From an uncultured Eubacteriales bacterium (GTDB taxonomy: Bacteria; Bacillota; Clostridia; Oscillospirales; Butyricicoccaceae): DNA of 17,776 bases. Of the stretch, positions 1 through 7,900 are shown piece after piece; position 1 is the stretch's first letter, and every line of letters begins with the position of its first letter. The position numbers were made by a program, and so were the translations under genes. Location of the stretch: assembly GCA_934630445.1 (NCBI GenBank), contig CAKTWY010000026.1, positions 1-17,776 of the forward strand, read 5' to 3'. The notes beneath the pieces are model-generated. The model was not told the DNA's origin and did not search any database. It worked only from the letters and a program-made list of their open reading frames with translations.

Positions 1-35
1 GAATATTTTACCGTCAGCAGTACAATGCTATCCAT
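1..35 (-). CDS. 5' end of a divergent gene, cut by the window edge
   Basis: On the minus strand an ATG at 35-33 is preceded by a GGAGGG Shine-Dalgarno (50-45) with 9 bases between them, an ideal spacing. The frame stays open to the edge and reads MDSIVLLTVKY. Only eleven residues are visible, so no product can be named. The strength of the ribosome binding site, rather than the coding stretch, is the reason to call it. The gene would be divergent from the GH18 gene, with only about 40 bases between the two start codons, so the promoters probably overlap or lie inside each other's 5' ends. A chance ATG is the alternative. Confidence 0.5.
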   Translation of the reverse strand, partial: MDSIVLLTVKY

Positions 36-76
36 ATGAATTTTCCCTCCAACCGCATCAGAAAGGAGCGTTGCCT

Positions 77-1807
77 TTGACGATTCAACACTGCGAATTC
101 AGCCGCAATCCTGACGGCAGCTACGACCTTCTCCTCTACCTAGAAGGACGCATGCAAGCAGAATTTGCCGACGACTTTTTTCATAACAGGCCATTCAAAC
201 ATCTGGACGGTGTGCTTGGCAAAGCCGGCCGCGTCATCCGCATCCGCACAGTCAAGCTGGTGATTGCCGGAATACTTGTTGCGGCCATCCCCTTCTCCAG
301 CACCGCAGTGCATGCAAGCGGGGAATACGCCATGTCCTATGTCTATTTTGGAACGGCCGCGCAGCAGATACAGAATATCGCCCGCGCAGCAGATACGCTC
401 GACGTGGTCTCGCCAAGCTATTTCAATCTCAACCGCGACGGCTCGCTCGCCCTCTCTGGCGTAAGCACAAGTTTTCTTTCCGCCATGCGCGAGCGCGGGC
501 TTCGTGTGGTGCCGTTCCTTTCCAATCACTGGGATCGGGAAAGCGGTGTCAACGCTCTGAAAAATGCCGACAGTCTGGTGGAAGAGATACGTGTGGCAGT
601 GGAACGGTATGGCTTTGACGGCGTCAACGTCGATATTGAAAATGTGACGGCAAGCGAGCGGGAGCTTTATACCGCGTTTGTCAAAAAGCTGCGCGCCGCA
701 CTGCCGAAAAGCAAAGAAGTCTCCGTCGCGGTCGCTGCAAATCCTTACGGCTACCAAACAGGCTGGCATGGTTCATATGACTATGAAGGTCTCGCCAAAT
801 ACGCCGATCACCTTTTCCTTATGACTTATGACGAGCATTATAACGGCAGCGCGGCAGGGCCGGTCGCAAGTTTCGATTTTGTCGAGCGCTCCATACAGTA
901 TGCGCTCAAATACGCTTCGCCCGATCAGATCGTTGTCGGCATTCCTTTTTTCGGGCGGCTGTGGAATGCGGCCGGAACCGTAAAGGGACATGGAATATCG
1001 CTCACAGCTGCAATGGAATATCAAAAAGCCTACGGCGGCACCGTTCGCTTTGACGAGGCGTCCAAGTCGCCCGTGATGACATTCACCATCCGCCCCGCGG
1101 ACAGCCGTCCGGTTCTCAATGGGCAGACACTGCCCGCCGGGAACTATACCCTCTGGCTGGAAAACGCGGATTCTATCAAATATAAGCTGCAGCTCGTGTC
1201 CAAATATGGGCTGAAGGGCGCCGGGAACTGGAGCGCCGGGCAGGAGACGCCGGACGTATGGGAGTATTACGGCCTTTGGCTCGGCGGAACGTATTTTTCA
1301 GATATACATGGGCATTTTGCGAAGGATGATATCATCTCCGTTTCTTCCGAAGGGCTGATGCGCGGCGTTTCGAACACGCTCTTCTCACCGGATGAGACGC
1401 TTACACGCGCGCAGGCGGCAGTCATCGCCACGCGTACGCTGGGTCTTGCTGCAGGTTCCGCTGCACCCTTTCCGGATACCGCCGGCCACTGGGCATCGGA
1501 CGAGATCGCTGCCGCTGCACGCGCGGGGCTTATGAAGGGGTACCCTGACGGTACTTTCCGCCCGGATGCACGCGTCACGCGCGCCGACCTCTCCGTGCTC
1601 CTTTCCCGGATGATCGAATCGACCTATACACGCGAAGCGGCTTTTCACGATGTCGGCGCGGATCACTGGGCGGCAGGCGAGATTACCGCGCTGGCCGCGC
1701 GTGACATCCTGCGCGGATATGCAGACGGTACTTTCCGCCCGGAGAACAACATCACGCGCGGCGAGACAGCGGCCGTGATCAACCGCCTGATCCAGCTCCT
1801 CGACTGA
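77..1807 (+). CDS. Glycoside hydrolase family 18 protein with three C-terminal SLH repeats
   Basis: A secreted, wall-anchored glycosidase, probably acting on peptidoglycan N-acetylglucosamine linkages. Numbering from the upstream TTG at 71, residues 183-190 read DGVNVDIE, the GH18 active-site signature with E190 as catalytic acid; the Asn at 186 in place of Asp is, from memory, also seen in YaaH/SleL-type spore and wall enzymes. MTYDEHY (251-257) and GNWSAGQE (385-392) are the other GH18 landmarks. SLH repeats lie at about 408-458, 467-512 and 525-572, each with a DGTFRP- or SPDETLTRAQ-like core, and should hold the enzyme to wall polymer. A hydrophobic segment (about 61-76) ending in VHA at 80-82 looks like a signal peptide, but some 58 residues precede it. 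Start: TTG at 77 lies 8 bases after AAAGGAG (62-68); the in-frame TTG at 71 is too close (2 bases). The substrate is inference. Confidence 0.88.
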   Translation: MTIQHCEFSRNPDGSYDLLLYLEGRMQAEFADDFFHNRPFKHLDGVLGKAGRVIRIRTVKLVIAGILVAAIPFSSTAVHASGEYAMSYVYFGTAAQQIQNIARAADTLDVVSPSYFNLNRDGSLALSGVSTSFLSAMRERGLRVVPFLSNHWDRESGVNALKNADSLVEEIRVAVERYGFDGVNVDIENVTASERELYTAFVKKLRAALPKSKEVSVAVAANPYGYQTGWHGSYDYEGLAKYADHLFLMTYDEHYNGSAAGPVASFDFVERSIQYALKYASPDQIVVGIPFFGRLWNAAGTVKGHGISLTAAMEYQKAYGGTVRFDEASKSPVMTFTIRPADSRPVLNGQTLPAGNYTLWLENADSIKYKLQLVSKYGLKGAGNWSAGQETPDVWEYYGLWLGGTYFSDIHGHFAKDDIISVSSEGLMRGVSNTLFSPDETLTRAQAAVIATRTLGLAAGSAAPFPDTAGHWASDEIAAAARAGLMKGYPDGTFRPDARVTRADLSVLLSRMIESTYTREAAFHDVGADHWAAGEITALAARDILRGYADGTFRPENNITRGETAAVINRLIQLLD

Positions 1808-1834
1808 CCGTGTTCATACGGAATATGCCATCTT

Positions 1835-1881
1835 AAAAGCGTGCGCAGGTACAGAAAAAGCTGTATCTCGGCGCGCTTTTT
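1835..1881. terminator. Bidirectional terminator between convergent GH18 and metal-regulator genes
   Basis: An interrupted inverted repeat pairs AAAAGCGTGCGC (1835-1846) with GCGCGCTTTT (1871-1880), and an inner arm TACAG/CTGTA closes a short A-rich loop. The outer arms give a T-run on either strand, so it can serve the GH18 gene ending at 1807 and the minus-strand gene ending at 1888. The stem is imperfect but well placed. Confidence 0.7.
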
Positions 1882-1887
1882 CATGTT

Positions 1888-2367
1888 CTATTCCCCGCTC
1901 TCGTCTGAAAGACGGATGCCAGCCGATTCCAGATCACGCTGGCTCCCCTCCGTCAGGCACTGCGTCAGCGTCTGCAGGTTTTCAACCGTATGTCTGTCGA
2001 GAAAATGTTCAATTTTTTCGACCTGCTCCAGCTCATTGTCGGAATGATTGAGCGCGCATAAAAAGCGGTGGATCACGTCGTGCCGGTACAGAAGGTACGC
2101 CCCCGCGTCTTCTCCCTTGTCCGTCAAAAAAACATCTCCATACTTTTCCGATCGGATAAAACCGTTTTTTCCCAGATGCTGTACCATTTTTGTAACGGAT
2201 GATGGTTTTACATGCAAAAGTTTCGAAAGGTCTCCCACCTTCGCATATCCGTTTTCGCGCACGATGCGGGTGATCATTTCAAGATAATCCTCCATCGCCG
2301 ACGTCAGCTCCGGGTCATTGCCCATCTGATACCCTTTCAGCGTATAAAATCCGTCGGCATGATCCAT
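1888..2367 (-). CDS. DtxR/MntR-family metal-dependent transcriptional repressor
   Basis: A 159-residue metalloregulator that binds DNA when charged with Mn(II) or Fe(II). The N-terminal winged helix includes VKPSSVTKMVQHLGKNGFI (residues 53-71), followed by the dimerisation and metal-binding domain. Aligned by eye with B. subtilis MntR, all six primary ligands are present: D27, E30, H96, E117, E120 and H121. The D27 position is Met in DtxR/IdeR, so the ligand set is MntR-like. There is no SH3-like third domain, as in MntR. Start: ATG at 2367 follows GAGGAG with 7 bases of spacing; a TTG ten codons upstream has no such site. It is divergent from feoA with about 100 bases between, so it most likely controls feoAB and possibly itself. 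The family is certain; the true metal is not. Confidence 0.9.
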   Translation of the reverse strand: MDHADGFYTLKGYQMGNDPELTSAMEDYLEMITRIVRENGYAKVGDLSKLLHVKPSSVTKMVQHLGKNGFIRSEKYGDVFLTDKGEDAGAYLLYRHDVIHRFLCALNHSDNELEQVEKIEHFLDRHTVENLQTLTQCLTEGSQRDLESAGIRLSDESGE

Positions 2368-2426
2368 GCATACACTCCTCGCCGTCACCGGAACCAAATT
2401 CCCTCAAAGCGAATACCATGCTGATA

Positions 2427-2445
2427 GAAAGTTTCCTCAACCTAA
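2427..2445. promoter_or_regulatory. Candidate DtxR/MntR-type operator in the regulator-feoA intergenic region
   Basis: Read on the minus strand this is TTAGGTTGAGGAAACTTTC. The left seven bases match the TTAGGTT arm of the DtxR/IdeR box, and AGGTT, 5 bases, AACTT keeps that box's arm spacing with one mismatch in the dyad core. The right part also resembles, from memory, the AGG(G)AAACT arm of B. subtilis MntR sites. It sits 25 bases upstream of the feoA start, where bound repressor would block transcription. The dyad is imperfect, so this is a candidate only. Confidence 0.5.
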
Positions 2446-2469
2446 CAGTATTCGAAAGGTGTCTATCTT

Positions 2470-2703
2470 ATGAGTCATAACCTCTGTCTGAATGAACTGC
2501 GGCCCGGACAGCATGCCGTGGTCAGCGCACTGCGCACGACCGGAAGCATGCGCCGGCGCCTGCTTGATATGGGACTTGTTGAAAATACGGACGTCGAATG
2601 CCTCGGCCGCAGTCCAGGCGGCGATCCGTCGGCTTTTCTGATTCGCGGGGCCGTCATCGCCATCCGCTCGGAAGACTGCAAAGATATTCTCATCCACGCA
2701 TGA
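2470..2703 (+). CDS. feoA: FeoA, small SH3-like partner of the ferrous iron transporter
   Basis: A 77-residue cytoplasmic protein of the FeoA family, a single small beta-barrel thought to associate with FeoB and support Fe(II) uptake. The family pattern is clear: an N-terminal L-x-E-L-R-P-G stretch (7-13), then the central RRRLLDMGLVENTDVECLGR (28-47), and a C-terminal GAVIAIRSED strand (60-69). The length is normal. An AAAGG at 2455-2459 stands 10 bases before the ATG. The gene ends 13 bases before feoB, so the two are one transcriptional unit. The candidate metal-repressor operator lies just upstream, which suggests induction under iron or manganese limitation. No FeoC-like gene follows feoB. 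Confidence 0.95.
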   Translation: MSHNLCLNELRPGQHAVVSALRTTGSMRRRLLDMGLVENTDVECLGRSPGGDPSAFLIRGAVIAIRSEDCKDILIHA

Positions 2704-2716
2704 AGGAGGCGGAAAA

Positions 2717-4858
2717 ATGGGCCTGACAAACAGTTCCATCGGGATCAATGCCGTGGATTCCGGGCTGGAGATCCAAAAGCGGACGCCCGGTGACAAAGTC
2801 ATAGCGCTCGCCGGCAACCCCAACGTCGGCAAGAGCACGGTCTTCAACGCGCTTACGGGTTTAAATCAACATACGGGAAATTGGCCCGGCAAAACCGTCG
2901 CCAGCGCGCAGGGCTACTGTGCAGGCAAAAAGCAATCTTACGTAATGGTGGATATTCCCGGTACCTATTCTCTGATGGCCCATTCCGCCGAGGAAGAGGT
3001 CGCCCGCAATTTTATCTGTTTCGGCGAACCTGACGCCGTCGTGGTGGTCTGCGACGCCACCTGCCTCGCGCGCAACCTGAATCTTGTCCTGCAGACCATC
3101 GAAATCATGCCGCGGGTCGTCGTGTGCGTGAACCTGATGGATGAAGCAAAACGAAAGCACATCCATGTGGATCTCCCTCTGATTGCAAAGCGCCTTGGCG
3201 TGCCTGTGGTCGGCGCCGTCGCCCGGAAGAAAAAAAGCCTTGAGCCGCTGATGGATGTGCTCGACTCCATTACCTGCAACAGCTCCGCCGCGCCAAGCGC
3301 CGTGCGCTACCCTGCAGAGATCGAAGCGGCAGTATCCGCGATCGAACCGCTCGTGCGGCAAAGATGCGGCGCGCGGCTGAACAGCCGCTGGCTCAGCTTA
3401 AAGCTTTTGGACCAGGATGAATCACTCACACAGGAGATTTCCGCCTGTCTCGGCGCCGATTTCCTGCTGGACGCACAGCTGAGCCGTGCCGTAGCAGACG
3501 CAAAAGCGCTGCTGTCCGACCAGGGGATCGACCAGGACCGCTTCAAAGATCTGATCGTATCCGCGCTGGTGACCGCCGCCGAGGAAATCTGCCTCGGCGC
3601 GGTTACATATGAAAAGGCAGGGTATAACCATGCCGACCGCAGACTTGACCGCATCCTGACGAGCCGCATCACCGGATACCCCATCATGCTCCTGCTGCTG
3701 GCGGCGATCTTCTGGTTGACGATCACGGGGGCGAACTACCCTTCGCAGCTGCTCTCCGACGGCCTTTTCTGGCTGCAGGACAGACTGCTGGCCTTTTTTC
3801 ACCTTGTCCGCGCTCCCGAATGGCTCAGCGGCGCGCTTGTTCTGGGCGTGTACCGCGTGCTCGCATGGGTGGTGTCCGTCATGCTGCCGCCCATGGCGAT
3901 CTTTTTTCCGCTCTTTACCCTCCTGGAGGATGCGGGGTATCTCCCGCGCGTGGCGTATAACCTCGACCGCCCATTCAAGCGCTGCTGCGCCTGCGGCAAA
4001 CAGGCCCTCACCATGTGTATGGGATTTGGATGCAACGCCGCAGGGATCGTCGGCTGCCGCATCATCGATTCGCCGCGCGAGCGCCTCCTTGCGGTGCTGA
4101 CAAACAACTTTGTGCCATGCAACGGCCGTTTTCCCACCTTGATCGCAATCCTTACGATGTTTTTTGTCGGAACAGCGGGCGGCGCTCTCTCCTCCCTGCT
4201 CTCCGCTCTGCTCCTGACGGGCGTGATCGTACTGGGCGTCGTCCTTACGTTCGCCGTCACCAGGCTGCTCTCCAAAACACTGCTGAAGGGCGTTCCCTCC
4301 TCCTTTACCCTGGAGCTGCCGCCCTATCGCAGGCCGCAGATCGGGAAGGTCATCGTGCGCTCCATCTTTGACAGAACGCTCTTCGTCCTAGGAAGGGCAG
4401 CAGCTGTGGCCGCACCGGCGGGACTTTTCATCTGGCTGATGGCGAACGTCACCTTCGGCGGCGTCAGCGCGCTGCAGCACTGCGCGGCGTTTCTCGATCC
4501 ATTCGCGCGGCTGATGGGGCTGGACGGCGTGATCCTGCTGGCGTTCATCCTGGGCTTCCCCGCAAATGAGATCGTCATTCCGATCGTCATCATGGCGTAT
4601 ATGGCGCAGGGGAGTCTGATTGAGCTGTCAAGCCTCGAACAGATGAAGGCGCTGTTTGTTGCAAACGGCTGGACCTGGGTGACCGCCGTATGTACGATGC
4701 TGTTTTCCCTGATGCACTGGCCCTGCTCCACAACACTGCTGACGATCAAAAAAGAGACCGGGAGCTTGAAATGGACGCTGCTTGCGGCCGTTATCCCAAC
4801 CGTGACCGGAATGCTGCTGTGCATGGCGCTCGCCGGCACGGCGCGGCTTTTCCTCTGA
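2717..4858 (+). CDS. feoB: FeoB, GTPase-coupled ferrous iron transporter
   Basis: An inner-membrane Fe(II) importer of 713 residues with an N-terminal G domain. G1 is GNPNVGKST (33-41), the switch region follows GNWPGKT (54-60), G3 is DIPG (79-82) and G4 is NLMD (139-142). After a helical spacer domain, multiple membrane segments begin near residue 315. The first Gate region carries the conserved MCMGFGCNAAGI and NNFVPCNGRFPT stretches; the second, near the C-terminus, carries ANGWTWVTAVCTMLFSLMHW, whose Cys residues are typical. A 28-residue leader (MGLTNSSIG...) precedes the G domain; I believe it is shared by a clostridial FeoB clade. Start: AGGAGG at 2704-2709 with 7-base spacing. It is co-transcribed with feoA. 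No truncation or missing motif is seen. Confidence 0.97.
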   Translation: MGLTNSSIGINAVDSGLEIQKRTPGDKVIALAGNPNVGKSTVFNALTGLNQHTGNWPGKTVASAQGYCAGKKQSYVMVDIPGTYSLMAHSAEEEVARNFICFGEPDAVVVVCDATCLARNLNLVLQTIEIMPRVVVCVNLMDEAKRKHIHVDLPLIAKRLGVPVVGAVARKKKSLEPLMDVLDSITCNSSAAPSAVRYPAEIEAAVSAIEPLVRQRCGARLNSRWLSLKLLDQDESLTQEISACLGADFLLDAQLSRAVADAKALLSDQGIDQDRFKDLIVSALVTAAEEICLGAVTYEKAGYNHADRRLDRILTSRITGYPIMLLLLAAIFWLTITGANYPSQLLSDGLFWLQDRLLAFFHLVRAPEWLSGALVLGVYRVLAWVVSVMLPPMAIFFPLFTLLEDAGYLPRVAYNLDRPFKRCCACGKQALTMCMGFGCNAAGIVGCRIIDSPRERLLAVLTNNFVPCNGRFPTLIAILTMFFVGTAGGALSSLLSALLLTGVIVLGVVLTFAVTRLLSKTLLKGVPSSFTLELPPYRRPQIGKVIVRSIFDRTLFVLGRAAAVAAPAGLFIWLMANVTFGGVSALQHCAAFLDPFARLMGLDGVILLAFILGFPANEIVIPIVIMAYMAQGSLIELSSLEQMKALFVANGWTWVTAVCTMLFSLMHWPCSTTLLTIKKETGSLKWTLLAAVIPTVTGMLLCMALAGTARLFL

Positions 4859-4894
4859 GAAACGCCGCCACATCTCCGCCGGAAACCGGCAAAT

Positions 4895-4929
4895 CCGGCG
4901 CTTCACCCAAACACTGGATGAAGCGCCGG
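4895..4929. terminator. Perfect inverted repeat between convergent feoB and dnaE
   Basis: CCGGCGCTTCA (4895-4905) and TGAAGCGCCGG (4919-4929) form an uninterrupted 11-bp stem around a 13-base loop. A run of six T follows on the plus strand at 4941-4946, but 11 bases after the stem, and only short T-tracts follow on the minus strand. A second small hairpin, GCCGG-AAA-CCGGC (4878-4890), lies beside it. Position between two converging gene ends supports termination or 3'-end protection for both; the distant T-run makes it a non-textbook terminator. Confidence 0.6.
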
Positions 4930-4944
4930 TTCACTCAATCTTTT

Positions 4945-7900
4945 TTACTTGATGACGGCGTTGGCACTCCCGACAAGCGCGCGTACGTCGGCGAGCAGGC
5001 CTGCGTCCGCACTGACGTTTAAGCGCGCCGGCGCCTGCTTATACGCGCCCGTATCCTCATACTTGATAATCACCGGCAGCATCCCCGGATAGCGTGAGAG
5101 CACCTCGATCACCTTTTGAAAAACCGGATCACCCTCGCCCGGTACGCGGATATAAAGCCGGCGCGTCTTTCTTACCGAATCAGGCCCTGCCGGCCGCCGG
5201 CCGCCGTTCCCTGCGTGAGCAGGCGAGGTGAGTGCGGCGGCGTCCTCAGCCGTCAGCGGGCGAAGCTCCTCGACGATGAGCTTCGGCTCCTCGTCCTCCC
5301 TGGCGGAAATGCGGGCGCGCAGCACGACGGGCGTATCCTCCTTGATATAATTCCCGCTCTGCGTCAGCACGCGCTGAAACACCAGCATCTCTATCGCACC
5401 GGTTACGTCCTCAAGCACGACATACGCCATCATGTTGTTGGATTTGGTCGTTTTCAGCCGCACGGAGGTAATGATGCCGCACACGGTGACAAACATCTCG
5501 TCGCGGTACGTCTCCCCCGCGCCCTCCGGTCCGAAATCCGCAAGGATCGCACCGAGCGCAGGCGTTTTCGCCTCGCGCACGATCGCGATATAGTCGTCCA
5601 TCGGGTGGCCAGAAAGGTACAGCCCCGTCGTCTCCTTTTCCATGGAAAGGAGCTCCTTTTTCGGCAGTTCCGGCACATCCGGAAGCGGCGTTTTCGCGGC
5701 ACTCTCCCCCACGCCGCCGCCAAACAGGTCGAGCTGTCCTTCCAGATTTTTGCGTCTGGCATCGCCGACGCCGTCGATGATGCCATCGTACACGCGCAGA
5801 AGCTGGCTCCGGCGCGCGCCGGTGGAATCAAATGCGCCGCATTTGATGAGGTTTTCGACCATCCTGCGGTTCAGGGCGTCGAACATCCGGTTGCAGAAAT
5901 CCTCGAGCGAAGCAAATCGCCCTCCTGAGCGCCGCTCCGCAATCAGGTCGCGGATAAAATTCACGCCCACATTTTTGACCGCGCCGAGCCCGAATCGGAT
6001 GCCCCCTTCCGACACGGTGAAATCGGACTGCGAGGAGTTGATGTCCGGCGGCAGGACAGCTATGCCCATCTCCCGGCACGCCGCGATATACTCAGATATT
6101 TTCGGCGTGCTGTCGAGCACCGATGTCAGAAGCGCCGCCATATATTCCTGCGGGTAATGGCACTTCAGGTACGCCGTGCGGTACGATACCATTGCGTACG
6201 CCACCGCGTGCGCCTTGTTGAAGGCGTAATTGGCAAAATCAAGGATTTCGTCAAAGATCTCCTCCGCGACATTTTCCGGTACGCCTCGCTTCACGGCGCC
6301 GTCGATCCCCTCGTCGGGGTTGCCATGCACAAACGCGCGGCGCTCCGCGGCAAGCACGTCAAACTTCTTTTTCGACATCGCGCGGCGGACCATATCCGCC
6401 TTGCCGAGCGAATAGCCCGCAAGCACGCGGAAGACCTCCATCACCTGCTCCTGATAGACCATGCAGCCGTACGTGACCGACAGGATATCGCGCAGGAGCG
6501 GATGCTTGTAGGTGACCTTGGAGGGGTTGTTTTTGGAGTAAATATACCGTGGGATGGACGCCATCGGCCCCGGGCGGTAGAGGGCGACCACGGCGGTGAT
6601 GTCCTCGATCGACTGCGGCTTGAGCCCCGTGACCACGTTCGTGATACCCGCGCTTTCAAGCTGAAACACGCCGACAGTCTTACCCTGCGAAAGCATTTCG
6701 AATGTTTCCGCATCGTCGAGCGGCGCGTCCGCAATGGAAAAGCCCGGGTCGCGCTCGCGCGCCATGCGCTCGGCGTATTCGATCACTGTGAGGTTGCGCA
6801 GGCCCAGAAAATCCATTTTCAGAAGGCCGAGCTCCTCGAGCGTGGTCATGGTGAACTGCGTGACGATACTCTCGTCGTTTTTCGCGAGCGGAACATACTC
6901 GTAGACCGGGTTTTTCGTAATGACGACGCCTGCTGCGTGCGTCGAAGCGTGGCGCGGCATCCCCTCCAGCGCGCGGGCAGTATCGATGAGGCGGCGCACA
7001 GTTTCGTCCGCGTCATAGCGCTCCTTCAGCGGCTTTGAAACTTCCAGCGCGCGATCCAGCGTCATGTGCAGCTCAAACGGCACCTGCTTTGCGACCACAT
7101 CCGCGTCCGCATATGGGATGTTGAGCGCGCGCGCCACATCGCGTATGGCGGCGCGCGCCGCCATGGTGCCGAAGGTCACGATCTGCGCGACGTGATCCGC
7201 CCCGTATTTTCGGATGACATAATCGATGACCTCCGGGCGCCGCAGATAGCAGAAGTCGATGTCGATATCCGGCATACTCACGCGCTCCGGATTCAGGAAG
7301 CGCTCGAAATACAAAGAATACCGCATCGGATCGATGTCCGTGATATCCAGACAGTAGGCGACCATACTCCCCGCGGCCGAGCCGCGCCCCGGTCCGACGG
7401 CAATCCCGTTTTGTTTGGCGTAGGCAATAAAATCGCCCACGATCAGGAAATAGTCGACAAACCCCATTTGCGCAATCATGTCGATCTCGTACTGCAATCG
7501 CGCGCGGTACGCCTCCGGCGCGTCCGGATAGCGGCGCGCAAATCCCGCCGCGCACAGCTCCTTCAGATATTCCAGCGCGCTCTTCCCGTCCGGAACGTCG
7601 AATTCCGGCAGCTTGCGCTCGCCGAAGGTGAACTCCAGATTGCAGCGCTCGGCGATCTCGAGCGTATTGCGGCACGCCTCCGGATACTCGGGAAAAAGCG
7701 CCGCCATCTCATCGCCGTCTTTTAAGTAGAACTCGTCCGTCTCAAAGCGCATGCGGTCCTGATCTTCGACCGTCTTGTTCATCTGGATGCACATGAGCAC
7801 ATCCTGTATCTGCGCGTCGCCGCGCGTCAGGTAGTGCGCGTCGTTCGTGACCACGAGCGGAATGCCTGTGTCGTGGTGGATGCGCAAAATCCCTTTGGCC

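Noticed and set aside
2371..2469. Specific -35/-10 elements for feoA and the divergent regulator
   Set aside because: CTGATA and TAACAGTAT-like hexamers occur on the plus strand, and TTGAGG on the minus, but spacing and matches are too poor to choose.
4690..5022. Possible small feoC-like gene overlapping the feoB end
   Set aside because: The frame lies mostly inside feoB, crosses the hairpin and runs into dnaE; no winged-helix or cysteine pattern of FeoC is seen.
6157..7038. 293-codon and similar plus-strand frames inside dnaE (also 5116-5928 and 7066-7725)
   Set aside because: All are antisense to conserved DnaE domains and lack plausible ribosome binding sites or family features.
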